From NCBI GenBank assembly GCA_039527025.1, contig BAAAJN010000001.1, positions 310,001 through 374,000 on the forward strand: 64,000 nt of DNA, in the 5' to 3' direction. Below, in pieces: positions 16,094-26,783 of the stretch. This stretch comes from Microlunatus lacustris. GTDB taxonomy: Bacteria; Actinomycetota; Actinomycetes; Propionibacteriales; Propionibacteriaceae. Made by a program: the position numbers and the translations under genes. How positions within the stretch are numbered: position 1 is the stretch's first letter; each line of letters starts with the position of its first letter. Under the pieces are notes generated by a model that saw only the letters and a list, made by a program, of their open reading frames with translations, ran no database searches and was not told the DNA's origin.

Positions 16094-17548
16094 TCAGGCC
16101 TGGCCGTGCGGCGGGGTCTTCGGCATCAGCAGCACCGCCACCGTGAGCAGCACGGCGACCGCGGCCGTGCCGACGAACACCGCGTGCAGGGCCGGGTCCA
16201 GCGCCGACGCCGGGATGCCGGCGGCGGTGGTGGAGACGGTGCCGCCGCCGCTGCGGGCCAGCGAGGCGTTGGCCACCGCACCGAAGACGGCGATGCCGAC
16301 GGCACTGCCCATCGAGCGGGCGAACATGTTGGTCCCGGTGACCACGCCGCGGACGGCCCACTCCGCCGCGGCCTGGCCGGCGATCAGCGTCGGGCTGGCG
16401 GTCAGGCCCATGCCGAGGCCGATGACGAAGCAGGTGCCGGCCATCGTCCAGACCGAGCTGCCCGGGCTGATCAGCACGAGCAGGCCGACGCCGACGAGGA
16501 TGAAGAGGCAGCCGAGCAGCGCGGTCAGCCGGAAGCCGACCCGCAGGTAGATGCGCCCGGCGGAGGAGGCGGCGATCGGCCAGCCGAGGGTGAGCGCGGC
16601 CAGCGCGAAGCCGGCGACCAGCGCGTTGTGGCCCAGCACGCCCTGCACGTAGAGCGGGACGTAGGAGGTCAGCCCGATCAGCACCACGCCGATCGAGAGG
16701 CTGGCCAGGTTGGTGGTGTTGAGCAGCCGGCTGCGGAACACCCACGGCGGGATGACGGGCTCGGCCGCGCGCCGCTCCACCAGGGCGAAGACGACCAGCG
16801 CGACGACCGCGACGGCCAGCACCCCGATGCCCGGCACCGAGAGCCAGTCCCAGCGCACCCCGCCCTCGAGCAGGCCCAGCACCAGCAGCGAGGTGCCGAC
16901 GGTCAGCAGCGCCGCGCCCCGGTAGTCGATCTGGTGCTCGGACTTCGTGACGTCCTCGGAGAAGCGGCGGTGCAGCACCCAGGCGGCCACCAGACCGAGC
17001 GGGACGTTGACGAAGAAGATCCAGCGCCAGTCGAGGACCTCGACGAACACCCCGCCCAGCGTGGGACCGACGACCGAGGAGATGGCCCAGACGCTGGCCA
17101 CGTAGCCCTGCACCTTGGCCCGCTCGGCCACGGTGTAGATGTCGCCGATGATGGTCATCGCGGTCGGCTGCACGGCGCCCGCTCCCAGCCCCTGGACGGC
17201 CCGGAAGACGATCAGCGCCGGCATGCTCCACGCCAGCCCGCACAGGATCGAGCCGAGCACGAACAGCGCGACGCCGGCCAGCATGACGGGCTTGCGGCCG
17301 AACAGGTCGCTGAGCTTGGCGAAGATGGGCACGCAGACGGCCTGGGCCAGCAGGTAGATGGAGAACAGCCACGGGAACTGGGCGAACCCGCCCAGGTCGT
17401 CGACGATGGCCGGCACCGCGGTGGCGAGGATCGTCGAGTCGATGGCCACCAGCCCGACGCTGAGCATGACCGACAGCAGGATCGGTCCCCGCTCGGACCG
17501 CAGGCCGACGTCGGCGCGGGTGATCGGGCGCGTCTGGGTGTCGGCCAT
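16094..17548 (-). CDS. MFS transporter, DHA2 (14-helix) multidrug exporter type
   Basis: A 484-residue membrane protein with about 14 hydrophobic segments. The DHA2 signature is seen in TM1 (VGLVAIDSTILATAVPAI), motif A after TM2 (KLSDLFGRKPVMLAG) and the antiporter motif C in TM5 (VVGPTLGGVFVE). Probably proton-driven drug efflux; the substrate is unknown. ATG 17548 was chosen over the upstream in-frame start because preceding residues are Pro/Arg-rich and not family-like. It is divergent from the GH3 gene. Confidence 0.9.
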   Translation of the reverse strand: MADTQTRPITRADVGLRSERGPILLSVMLSVGLVAIDSTILATAVPAIVDDLGGFAQFPWLFSIYLLAQAVCVPIFAKLSDLFGRKPVMLAGVALFVLGSILCGLAWSMPALIVFRAVQGLGAGAVQPTAMTIIGDIYTVAERAKVQGYVASVWAISSVVGPTLGGVFVEVLDWRWIFFVNVPLGLVAAWVLHRRFSEDVTKSEHQIDYRGAALLTVGTSLLVLGLLEGGVRWDWLSVPGIGVLAVAVVALVVFALVERRAAEPVIPPWVFRSRLLNTTNLASLSIGVVLIGLTSYVPLYVQGVLGHNALVAGFALAALTLGWPIAASSAGRIYLRVGFRLTALLGCLFILVGVGLLVLISPGSSVWTMAGTCFVIGLGMGLTASPTLIAGQAAAEWAVRGVVTGTNMFARSMGSAVGIAVFGAVANASLARSGGGTVSTTAAGIPASALDPALHAVFVGTAAVAVLLTVAVLLMPKTPPHGQA

Positions 17549-17684
17549 GGCAGAGCCAACCCTGGGAGGAGGCTGGGCATTCCCGGTGCCGGTTCTCAGG
17601 GGGTCGCCGGGCCGGTCCCGCGCACGGGCGCCGTCGGCGAGGATGGGCCCCACCCGCCGCACCCGCCGACGCAGGAGTCCGCCG

Positions 17685-19466
17685 ATGACCGAGCCCAGCG
17701 CCCCCTACCGCGACCCGTCGCTCAGCCCGGAGCAGCGGGTCGAGGACCTGCTGGCCCGGATGAGCCTGGAGGACAAGGCCGGGTTGATGTTCCAGGACAT
17801 GGTGCTGATGGGGCCGGGCGGCACCCTGGTCGGGGACGAGAACCTCATCGGCCGGCCGGGCAGCGAGGCAGCCGTCCGGGAGCTGCGGATGAACCACTTC
17901 AACCTGCTGGGATCCCCGGACAGCGTCCGGGACCTCGTCGGCTGGTACACCCGGCTGCAGGAGCTCGCGACCAGGACCGCGCTGGGCATCCCGGTGAGCC
18001 TGTCCACCGACCCGCGGCACTCGTTCAGCGACAACGCGGGCACCGCGGCGACCTCGGGCACGTTCTCGGCCTGGCCGGAGTCCTTGGGCTTCGCGGCCCT
18101 GCGGGACCCCGCCCTGGTCGAGCAGTTCGCCGACATCGCCCGGCAGGAGTACCTCGCCGGAGGCTTCCGGGTGGCGCTGCACCCGCAGGTCGACCTGGCC
18201 ACCGAGTACCGCTGGGCGCGGATCGGGATGACCTTCGGCGAGGACGCCGACCTGACGTCGGCGCTGGTCCGGGCCTACGTCCGCGGGTTCCAGGGGGAGC
18301 GGCTCGGACCGGAGTCGGTGGCCACCATGACCAAGCACTTCCCCGGCGGCGGCCCGCAGCTGGACGGGGAGGACCCGCACTTCGCCCACGGGCGCGAGCA
18401 GGTCTACCCGGGCGGCCGGCAGGAGTACCACCTGGCCCCCTTCCGCGCCGCCCTGGAGGCCGGGACGTCGCAGATCATGCCGTACTACGGGATGCCCGTC
18501 GGGACGGACTGGGAGGAGGTCGGCTTCGCCTTCAACCGGCCGGTGATCGCCGGTCTGCTGCGCGAGGAACTGGGCTTCGACGGGATCGTCTGCACCGACT
18601 GGGGACTCATCACCGACTCGTCCTTCGCCGGTGAGCCGATGCCCGCCCGCGCCTGGGGGATCGAGGAGCTGAGCCCGGCGGAGCGGGTGGCGCGGGCGCT
18701 GGAGGCCGGCGTCGACCAGTTCGGCGGCGAGAGCTGCCCCCAGCTCGTCGTCTCGCTGGTCCGGTCCGGAGCCGTGTCGGAGGAGCGGCTGGACGTGTCC
18801 GTCCGCCGGCTGCTGCGGGAGAAGTTCGTGCTCGGCCTCTTCGACGCCGCTCCGCTGGATCTCGACCACGCCCTGGCCACCATCGGCCGGGAGGACTTCG
18901 TCGCGGCCGGGGCGGCGGCGCAGCGGGCGTCCATCACCCGGCTGACCGCGGCCGCCGACGGGCCGGCCGCCCTGCCGCTGGCGCACGGCCTGGCTGTCTA
19001 CGTCGAGGGCTTCGCCGGCGACGCGGCCTGCCGGCTCGGCCGACTGGTCGACGACCCGGCCGACGCCGACCTGGCGGTGCTGCGGCTGGCCGCCCCCTTC
19101 GAGCCACGGCCCGGCCGGTTCGAGTCGATGTTCCACGCCGGCTCCCTGGCCTGGTCACCGCAGGAGCGGGACCGGCTGCTGGCCGTCTGCGCGGCGGTGC
19201 CCACCGTCGTCGACCTCTACCTCGACCGGCCAGCCGTGGTGCCCGAGCTGGCCGGGGCGGCGGCGGCGCTGCTGGTCAACTACGGGGCCAGCGACGACGC
19301 CCTGGTCGACGTGCTCACCGGGCGGGCGCAGGCCCGGGGCCGGCTGCCGTTCGACCTGCCCTCCTCGGAGGAGGCCGTCCGGGCCAGCCGCAGCGACGTC
19401 CCCTTCGACACCGCCGACCCGCTCTTCCGCTTCGGCGACGGCCTGCAGGGCCGAACTGCCGGCTAG
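17685..19466 (+). CDS. Glycoside hydrolase family 3 protein (beta-glucosidase type)
   Basis: A 593-residue cytoplasmic enzyme; no signal peptide. The N-terminal TIM barrel holds MTKHFPGGG (substrate-binding KH) and GFDGIVCTDWG, whose Asp is the expected nucleophile. The C-terminal (alpha/beta) domain continues to GDGL. Start is EQRVEDLLARMSLEDKAGLM, typical of GH3 beta-glucosidases and beta-xylosidases. The fibronectin-like third domain of larger members is absent. AGGAG precedes ATG 17685. Divergent from an MFS gene, which could move substrate or product; that is inference. Confidence 0.9.
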   Translation: MTEPSAPYRDPSLSPEQRVEDLLARMSLEDKAGLMFQDMVLMGPGGTLVGDENLIGRPGSEAAVRELRMNHFNLLGSPDSVRDLVGWYTRLQELATRTALGIPVSLSTDPRHSFSDNAGTAATSGTFSAWPESLGFAALRDPALVEQFADIARQEYLAGGFRVALHPQVDLATEYRWARIGMTFGEDADLTSALVRAYVRGFQGERLGPESVATMTKHFPGGGPQLDGEDPHFAHGREQVYPGGRQEYHLAPFRAALEAGTSQIMPYYGMPVGTDWEEVGFAFNRPVIAGLLREELGFDGIVCTDWGLITDSSFAGEPMPARAWGIEELSPAERVARALEAGVDQFGGESCPQLVVSLVRSGAVSEERLDVSVRRLLREKFVLGLFDAAPLDLDHALATIGREDFVAAGAAAQRASITRLTAAADGPAALPLAHGLAVYVEGFAGDAACRLGRLVDDPADADLAVLRLAAPFEPRPGRFESMFHAGSLAWSPQERDRLLAVCAAVPTVVDLYLDRPAVVPELAGAAAALLVNYGASDDALVDVLTGRAQARGRLPFDLPSSEEAVRASRSDVPFDTADPLFRFGDGLQGRTAG

Positions 19467-19481
19467 GGCACGGGAGGGGTG

Positions 19482-19508
19482 TTTGCACTCGCAGGGGGAG
19501 AGTGCTAA
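19482..19508 (+). promoter_or_regulatory. CIRCE operator 1 (HrcA site)
   Basis: Arms TTTGCACTC (19482-19490) and GAGTGCTAA (19500-19508) are separated by 9 bases. This is the CIRCE consensus with one mismatch, and is the known binding site of HrcA upstream of groEL. Confidence 0.9.
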
Positions 19509-19516
19509 ACATTGGG

Positions 19517-19543
19517 TTAGCACTCTCCTCGTGTGAGTGCCAC
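19517..19543 (+). promoter_or_regulatory. CIRCE operator 2 (HrcA site)
   Basis: Arms TTAGCACTC (19517-19525, perfect) and GAGTGCCAC (19535-19543, two mismatches) are separated by 9 bases. It lies 8 bases after the first operator, giving a tandem pair about 125-185 bases before the groEL ATG. Confidence 0.87.
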
Positions 19544-19666
19544 CTCTCTGAGCGTGTGAGGCCTCCCCGGAGGTCGTCCGTCGCGGGCACCAGCTCAGGG
19601 ACACACAACTAGCAGCCATCGAGCCGGCGGTCCCGCCGCCGGCGCGCGGGAGGACTCGCGGAGAAC

Positions 19667-21298
<1,632 letters not shown>

Positions 21299-21334
21299 GT
21301 CCAGCCCCACCAGCACCACAGCACGACAGACCGG

Positions 21335-21362
21335 GAGGCGGTCCCCTGCGGGGGGCCGCCTC
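21335..21362 (+). terminator. GC-rich hairpin after groEL
   Basis: GAGGCGG (21335-21341) pairs with CCGCCTC (21356-21362), and the inner TCCCC/GGGGG extends the stem. It lies 37 bases after the groEL stop with no long T-run; a probable intrinsic-type terminator for a high-GC genome. Confidence 0.6.
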
Positions 21363-21391
21363 TCGGCGTTCCCGGGCCCGGTCCGGACCGC

Positions 21392-21397
21392 TAGGGT
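21392..21397 (+). promoter_or_regulatory. -10 hexamer TAGGGT, leaderless promoter
   Basis: TAGGGT ends 7 bases before the dipeptidase GTG at 21405. Confidence 0.58.
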
Positions 21398-21404
21398 CGG
21401 GGCC

Positions 21405-22556
21405 GTGAGCGCGCTGCGGGTGGTGGACGGGCACAACGACCTGCCGTGGGCGATGCGGGGGGTGGGCTACGACTTCGACGCCGTCGACATCGCCCGGCCC
21501 CAGCCGCAGCTGCACACCGACCTGCCGCGGCTGCGCGCCGGCTCGATGGGCGCCCAGTTCTGGTCGGTGTTCGTGCCCTGCTCGCTCCGCGGGGACGCGG
21601 CGGTCACCGCCACGTTGGAGCAGGTCGACGCCGTCTACGACATGGTCCAGCGCTACGTCTCCGACCTGGTCCTGGTGACCAGCGCCGACGGCCTCCGGGC
21701 CACCCTGGACGACCCCTTCCTGATCGGCAGCCTGCTGGGCGCCGAGGGTGGGCACTCGATCAACAACTCCCTCGGCGCGCTGCGCACCCTCTACCGGCTG
21801 GGCGTCCGCTACCTGACGCTGACCCACAACGAGAACACCGACTGGGCCGACTCCGCCACCGACGAGCCCCGGCACGGCGGGCTGACCGCCTTCGGCCGCG
21901 AGGTGGTGGCCGAGATGAACCGGATGGGCATGCTCGTCGACCTCAGCCACGTCGCCCCGACGACGATGCGCCAGGCCATCGAGGTCAGCGAGGCGCCGGT
22001 GATCTTCAGCCACTCCTCGGCCCGCGCGGTCTGCGACCACCCGCGCAACGTGCCCGACGACGTGCTGGCCTCACTCGCCGGCAACGGCGGCACCTGCATG
22101 ATCACCTTCGTCCCCTCCTTCGTCAGCCCCGCCGTCCGCTCCTGGTCGCTGGAGGCGGAGGAGGTGGCGAGATCGGAGGGGCTGGACCCCCGGGACCTGA
22201 CGGCGATGGACGGCTTCTGGGCCCGCTACGACGTCCCCCGGCCCCGCTCGACGCTGGCCGACGTCGTCGCCCACCTCGAGCACGCCCGCGAGGTCGCCGG
22301 CATCGACCACCTGGGGCTGGGCGGGGACTACGACGGGGTGGGCGTGCTGCCCGAGGGCCTGGAGGACGTCTCCTGCTACCCGTCGCTGCTGGAGGCGCTG
22401 CGGGCCGAGGCGTGGTCGGAGGAGGACCTGGCCAAGCTGGCGTCCGGCAACATCGTCCGCACCTTCCACGACGCCGAGGCCGTCTCCTACCGGCTGCGCG
22501 ACCAGCGGATGCCCTCGATCGCGACCATCGGCGCCCTCGACGGCGCCCCCTCGTGA
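21405..22556 (+). CDS. Membrane-dipeptidase (renal dipeptidase, M19) family peptidase
   Basis: Zinc-dependent dipeptidase of 383 residues; no signal peptide, so probably cytoplasmic. Metal ligands are seen in DGHNDLPW (residues ~8-15), GAEGGHSI, and LVDLSHVAP with a following SHSSAR; the late GLGGDYDG carries the conserved Asp. GTG 21405 is fixed by the leaderless -10 hexamer. Its stop overlaps the cutC start (GTGA), beginning a run of three coupled genes (dipeptidase, cutC, DUF4031) that continues into the response-regulator fusion. Confidence 0.9.
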   Translation: MSALRVVDGHNDLPWAMRGVGYDFDAVDIARPQPQLHTDLPRLRAGSMGAQFWSVFVPCSLRGDAAVTATLEQVDAVYDMVQRYVSDLVLVTSADGLRATLDDPFLIGSLLGAEGGHSINNSLGALRTLYRLGVRYLTLTHNENTDWADSATDEPRHGGLTAFGREVVAEMNRMGMLVDLSHVAPTTMRQAIEVSEAPVIFSHSSARAVCDHPRNVPDDVLASLAGNGGTCMITFVPSFVSPAVRSWSLEAEEVARSEGLDPRDLTAMDGFWARYDVPRPRSTLADVVAHLEHAREVAGIDHLGLGGDYDGVGVLPEGLEDVSCYPSLLEALRAEAWSEEDLAKLASGNIVRTFHDAEAVSYRLRDQRMPSIATIGALDGAPS

Positions 22557-23269
22557 GCGGCCTGCTCGAGGTCATCGCCCGGCACGCCGCCGACGCCGAG
22601 CGGGCCGAGGCCGGCGGAGCCGACCGGATCGAGCTGGTCGGCACCATGGAGCACGACGGGCTCTCGCCCGAACCCCGGCTGGTCGAGCAGGTCCGGGCGG
22701 CCACCAGCCTGCCGGTCCGGGCCATGCTGCGGCTGCGCGAGGGGTTCGGCACCGACGGCGGGGAGGTCGCCCACCTGAAGGGCCTGGTGTCGGCCTACGA
22801 GACCGCCGGCGCCGACGGGCTGGTGCTCGGCTTCCTCAACGCGCACACCGAGGTCGACGTCGAGGTGGTCACCGAGGTGGTCGCCGACGCCCGGCCGGGT
22901 TGGACCTTCCACCGCGCCGTCGACTCCTGCATCTCCACCGACCGCGCCTGGCGGGAGCTGCGGCACCTGCCGGGCCTGGACCAGGTGCTGACGGCGGGTT
23001 CGGCCCGCGGGGTCAGCGAGGGGCTGGACGAGCTGGTGCAGCGGGCCCGGACCGACGACTTCGCCCGGCGGACCATCATGGCCGGCGGCGGGCTGCTGCC
23101 CGAGCACGTGCCCTGGCTGGTCCGGGCCGGCGTCCGGGCCTTCCACATCGGCTCCTCGGCGCGTCCGCTCGGCTCCTGGAAGGCCTACGTCGACCCGGAC
23201 CTGGTGCGCACCTGGCGGACGCTCATCGACGAGCAGGTCGCGGACGCCCCGGCCCCCGCCGCCGGGTGA
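22553..23269 (+). CDS. cutC: CutC-family (copper homeostasis) protein
   Basis: A 238-residue TIM-barrel protein. Family landmarks are GADRIELVG (residues ~23-31), a VRAMLR segment, ADGLVLGFL, WTFHRAVD and the conserved VLTAGSARGVSEG loop. The name comes from copper sensitivity in E. coli, but a direct copper role is disputed. The start overlaps the dipeptidase stop (GTGA) and its own stop overlaps the DUF4031 start. It is 26 kb from the copC/copD block, so a link to copper is not supported by position. Confidence 0.9.
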   Translation: MSGLLEVIARHAADAERAEAGGADRIELVGTMEHDGLSPEPRLVEQVRAATSLPVRAMLRLREGFGTDGGEVAHLKGLVSAYETAGADGLVLGFLNAHTEVDVEVVTEVVADARPGWTFHRAVDSCISTDRAWRELRHLPGLDQVLTAGSARGVSEGLDELVQRARTDDFARRTIMAGGGLLPEHVPWLVRAGVRAFHIGSSARPLGSWKAYVDPDLVRTWRTLIDEQVADAPAPAAG

Positions 23270-23571
23270 CGCTCCTCATCGACGCGCCGACGTGGCCGGG
23301 CCACGGCCGGCTCTGGTCGCACCTGGTCAGCGACACCTCCTATGACGAGCTGCACGCCTTCGCGGCCGACCTCGGGCTGCCGCGGCGGGCTTTCGAGCGG
23401 GACCACTACGACGTCATCGCCGAGCGCTTCGACGACGCCGTGGCGGCGGGAGCGGTGCTGGTGCCGTCCCGGGAGCTCGTCCGGGCCCTGCACGCCGCCG
23501 GACTGCGCCGCCGGAAGGTGTCCCGGCTCGCCCCGCCGTCATCCGGCCGGGCAGGATGGTCGTCGACATGA
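23266..23571 (+). CDS. DUF4031 domain-containing protein
   Basis: A 101-residue protein of unknown function. It matches the DUF4031 pattern: VTLLIDAPTWPGHGRLWSHL, SYDELHAFAADLGLP, then FERDHYDVIAER. The conserved His/Asp/Arg residues suggest a small enzyme or nucleotide-binding domain, unproven. GTG 23266 overlaps the CutC stop, and its TGA (23569-23571) overlaps ATG 23568 of the next gene. Confidence 0.83.
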   Translation: MTLLIDAPTWPGHGRLWSHLVSDTSYDELHAFAADLGLPRRAFERDHYDVIAERFDDAVAAGAVLVPSRELVRALHAAGLRRRKVSRLAPPSSGRAGWSST

Positions 23572-25262
23572 CCGCCCCCCGCCCGGAGGCGGAGCCGCGC
23601 GAGCGGCTCGCCCGACCCATCCTGCTGACCGTCGACGACGACCCCACCGTCTCCCGCGCCGTCGCCCGCGACCTGCGCCGCCAGTACGGCGCCGACTACC
23701 GGGTGGTGCGTGCCGACTCCGGGCCGGAGGGCCTGGACCTGATCCGCGAGGTCGTGCTGCGCGGTGAGCAGGTGGCGGTGATCCTGGCCGACTACCGGAT
23801 GCCGCGGATGAACGGCATCGAGTTCCTCGAGCAGGCGATGGACCTGGTCCCGCAGGCCCGGCGAGCCCTGCTCACGGCCTACGCCGACACCGACGCGGCG
23901 ATCGCGGCCATCAACGTCGTCGACGTCGACCACTACCTGCTCAAGCCGTGGGAACCGCCGGAGGAGAAGTTCTACCCGGTGGTCGACGAGCTGCTGGCCG
24001 CCTGGCTGCGCGAGGGGAAGCCGGCCGAGCGCCGCACCAAGATCCTCGGCCACCCCTGGAGCCCGGCCTCCTACGAGGTCCGTGACTTCCTGGCCCGCAA
24101 CCTGGTGCCCTACAGCTGGTACCACGTGGAGGAGGCCGACGGCCGCCGGCTGCTGGCCGCCGCGGGCGCCGACGCCAGCCAGGCCCCGGTGGTCATCACC
24201 ACCACGGGCACCCCGCTGGTCCAACCCAGCCTGAGCGAGCTGGCCGACGCCGTCGGCCTCAGCACCAGCCCGCAGGCCGAGCTCTACGACGTCGTCATCG
24301 TCGGGGCCGGTCCGGCCGGCCTGGGCGCGGCCGTCTACGCCGCCTCGGAGGGCCTCAAGGCCGTGGTGGTCGAGCGGGAGGCGGCCGGCGGGCAGGCCGG
24401 GCAGAGCTCGCGGATCGAGAACTACCTCGGCTTCCCCGACGGCGTGGCCGGCGGCCAGCTGACCGAGCGGGCCCGGCGGCAGGCGCTGCGCTTCGGCGCC
24501 GAGCTGATCACCGCGCGCACCGTCACCGGGCTGGAGGTCAAGGGGCCGGCGCGTCAGCTCACCTTCGACGACGGCAGCTCGGTGCTCGCGCACGCGGTGG
24601 TGCTGGCGACCGGCGTCAGCTACCGGCACCTCGACGCCCCCGGCGCGGACGAGCTGGTCGGCCGGGGCGTCTACTACGGCTCGGCCTCGACCGAGGCGCC
24701 TGCCTGCGCCGGGGACCACGTGGTCGTCGTCGGCGGAGCCAACTCCGCCGGGCAGGCCGCCGTGTTCTTCTCCCGGTACGCGGCCAAGGTGACGATCGCC
24801 GTCCGCGGAGACGGGCTGGAGCGCTCGATGTCGAGCTACCTGATCGACCAGATCGCGGCGATCGACACCATCGAGGTCCGCACCTGCACGACCGTGGCCC
24901 GGTGCGCCGGCGACGAGCGGCTGCAGCAGGTGACCCTGCGGCACGTCGACGGCCGCGAGGACGTCCTGGACGCCGGCCACCTGTTCGTCTTCATCGGGGC
25001 CGCGCCGCTCACCGGCTGGCTGCCGCCGGAGCTGGTCCGCGACCCCAGCGGCTTCGTCGTCACCGGGCTGGAGCTGCTGCGCGGCGACGCGCCGCCGCCC
25101 AGCTGGGACCTGCCCCGCGACCCCTACCTGCTGGAGTCGAGCATCCCCGGCGTCTTCGTGGCCGGGGACGTCCGGGCGCAGTCGGTGAAGCGGGTCGCGT
25201 CCGCCGTCGGGGAGGGTGCGCTGGCCGTCACCCTCGTCCACCGCTACCTGGCCGAGCAGTGA
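23568..25262 (+). CDS. Response regulator fused to a thioredoxin-reductase-like flavoprotein
   Basis: A 564-residue fusion. A receiver domain (~15-140) has phosphoacceptor D75 in LADYRMP and K126 in LLKPW. A linker with a thioredoxin-like fold (~150-225) precedes an FAD/NAD(P)H reductase (~238-560; FAD site GAGPAG 246-251, NADPH site GGANSA 389-394). The TrxR redox pair CxxC is missing: only C380 remains in APACAGD. The domain order is known in Actinobacteria and elsewhere as fused response regulator/thioredoxin reductase. It is followed 10 bases later by a histidine kinase, its likely partner. ATG 23568 is preferred over 23556 because of the ATGA overlap. Confidence 0.92.
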   Translation: MTAPRPEAEPRERLARPILLTVDDDPTVSRAVARDLRRQYGADYRVVRADSGPEGLDLIREVVLRGEQVAVILADYRMPRMNGIEFLEQAMDLVPQARRALLTAYADTDAAIAAINVVDVDHYLLKPWEPPEEKFYPVVDELLAAWLREGKPAERRTKILGHPWSPASYEVRDFLARNLVPYSWYHVEEADGRRLLAAAGADASQAPVVITTTGTPLVQPSLSELADAVGLSTSPQAELYDVVIVGAGPAGLGAAVYAASEGLKAVVVEREAAGGQAGQSSRIENYLGFPDGVAGGQLTERARRQALRFGAELITARTVTGLEVKGPARQLTFDDGSSVLAHAVVLATGVSYRHLDAPGADELVGRGVYYGSASTEAPACAGDHVVVVGGANSAGQAAVFFSRYAAKVTIAVRGDGLERSMSSYLIDQIAAIDTIEVRTCTTVARCAGDERLQQVTLRHVDGREDVLDAGHLFVFIGAAPLTGWLPPELVRDPSGFVVTGLELLRGDAPPPSWDLPRDPYLLESSIPGVFVAGDVRAQSVKRVASAVGEGALAVTLVHRYLAEQ

Positions 25263-25272
25263 GGAGACCCCG

Positions 25273-26724
25273 ATGACCTCCGGCTCCGCCTCCGTGCACC
25301 GGCTCACCCCGGACGAGCTGCGCACGCTGTTCCTCTTCGAGGCCCTCGAGCCCGGGCAGCTGGACTGGCTGAGCGAGCGCGGGCACGTCGAGTCCCACGG
25401 CGCCGGCTCCGCCGTGTTCACCGAGGGCGAGGAGGCGAGCTGCTTCTTCGTCCTGCTGTCGGGGACCATCTCCCTGCAGCGCAACGTCGAGGGCACCCAG
25501 GTGGAGATCACCCGGACCGCGCAGCGCGGTGTGTACTCCGGCGCCACCCAGGCCTTCGTGCCCAGCACCGAGGCGCCGCGCTACCTCAACTCCGTCACCG
25601 CGGTCACCGACGCCGAGTTCTGGGTGATCGACGCCGCGGACTTCGGCCCGCAGATCCGGCTCTGGTTCCCGATGGCCATGCACATGCTCGAGGGCGTGAC
25701 CATCGGCTACCGGTCCAGCCAGGCGATCATCGGGCAGCGGGAGCGGCTGCTGTCCCTGGGCCGGCTCTCCGCCGGGCTCACCCACGAGCTCAACAACCCC
25801 GCGGCCGCCGCCGTCCGGGCGACCGCGGCGCTGCGGGAGCGGGTCAGCAAGATGCGCGGCAAGCTCGCGCACCTGGCCACCGCCGACGTCGACCCCAAGG
25901 CCCTGGTGGCGCTGACCGAGCTGCAGGAGGCGGCGGTCGAGCGGATGGTCAAGGCCGAGAAGCTGTCGCCGCTGGAGGTGGGCGACGCCGAGGACGCGCT
26001 CAGCGACTGGCTGGACGACCACGGCATCGCCAACGCCTGGGACCTCGCGCCGACGCTGGTCGCGGCGGGCGTCGGTGCCGACTGGCTGGACGAGATCGCC
26101 GCGACGGTGCCGCCTGAGCAGCTGCCCGACGGCATCCACTGGGTCACCTACGCGCTGGACACCGAGCAGCTGATGGGGGAGATCGAGGACTCCACGCACC
26201 GGATCTCCGCCCTGGTCGGGGCGGCGAAGCAGTACTCCCAGCTGGACCGGGCCGGCTACGCCGACATCGACGTCCGGGACGGGCTGATCAGCACCCTGGT
26301 GATGCTCGGCCACAAGATCAAGGAGTCCGGCCGGATCACCGTGGTCAAGGAGCTCGACCCGGACCTGCCGACGATCCCCGCCCACCCGGCCGAGCTCAAC
26401 CAGGTGTGGACCAACCTCATCGACAACGCGCTGCACGCGATGCCCGACGGTGGCACGCTGACCGTCCGGACGGCGCTGGACGGCGACCGGCTGCTGGTCG
26501 AGGTGGGCGACACCGGCGCGGGCATCCCCGAGGAGCTGCAGTCGCGGATCTTCGAGCCGTTCTTCACCACCAAGCCCGTCGGCGAGGGCACCGGGCTGGG
26601 GCTGGACATCTCCTACCGGGTGGTCACCCAGCGGCACGGCGGGGACCTCCGGGTGGAGTCCCGGCCCGGCAGCACCCGGTTCCAGGTCCGGTTGCCGCTG
26701 ACCGCCCCGCCGGCCGCCGGCTGA
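25273..26724 (+). CDS. Sensor histidine kinase with N-terminal cyclic-nucleotide-binding-like domain
   Basis: A soluble kinase of 483 residues. An N-terminal cNMP-binding/Crp-like fold (~18-135) has no obvious transmembrane segment. The phosphoacceptor H171 is in THELNNPAAA, the N-box is NLIDNALHAM, G1 is DTGAGIP, and G2 is GEGTGLGL. The helical region between H-box and ATPase domain is unusually long. It follows the receiver/TrxR fusion by 10 bases and probably phosphorylates it. AGGAGACCCC precedes the ATG. Confidence 0.92.
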   Translation: MTSGSASVHRLTPDELRTLFLFEALEPGQLDWLSERGHVESHGAGSAVFTEGEEASCFFVLLSGTISLQRNVEGTQVEITRTAQRGVYSGATQAFVPSTEAPRYLNSVTAVTDAEFWVIDAADFGPQIRLWFPMAMHMLEGVTIGYRSSQAIIGQRERLLSLGRLSAGLTHELNNPAAAAVRATAALRERVSKMRGKLAHLATADVDPKALVALTELQEAAVERMVKAEKLSPLEVGDAEDALSDWLDDHGIANAWDLAPTLVAAGVGADWLDEIAATVPPEQLPDGIHWVTYALDTEQLMGEIEDSTHRISALVGAAKQYSQLDRAGYADIDVRDGLISTLVMLGHKIKESGRITVVKELDPDLPTIPAHPAELNQVWTNLIDNALHAMPDGGTLTVRTALDGDRLLVEVGDTGAGIPEELQSRIFEPFFTTKPVGEGTGLGLDISYRVVTQRHGGDLRVESRPGSTRFQVRLPLTAPPAAG

Positions 26725-26771
26725 GGGCGAGGGTGGATCCGGCCCGGTCAGCCGGACCCGTGGACACCGTC

Positions 26772-26777
26772 TAACCT
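26772..26777 (+). promoter_or_regulatory. -10 hexamer TAACCT, leaderless promoter
   Basis: TAACCT ends 6 bases before the OhrR-type regulator ATG at 26784. Confidence 0.58.
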
Positions 26778-26783
26778 TGGCCC

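Noticed and set aside
15981..19136. Very long antisense reading frame opposite the MFS and GH3 genes
   Set aside because: High-GC shadow frame: Arg/Gly/Pro-rich product with no domain, and it overlaps two clear conserved genes.
22553..23269. CutC as part of the copper operon
   Set aside because: It is coupled to dipeptidase and DUF4031 genes and lies 26 kb from copC/ycnI/copD, so the name alone does not link them.
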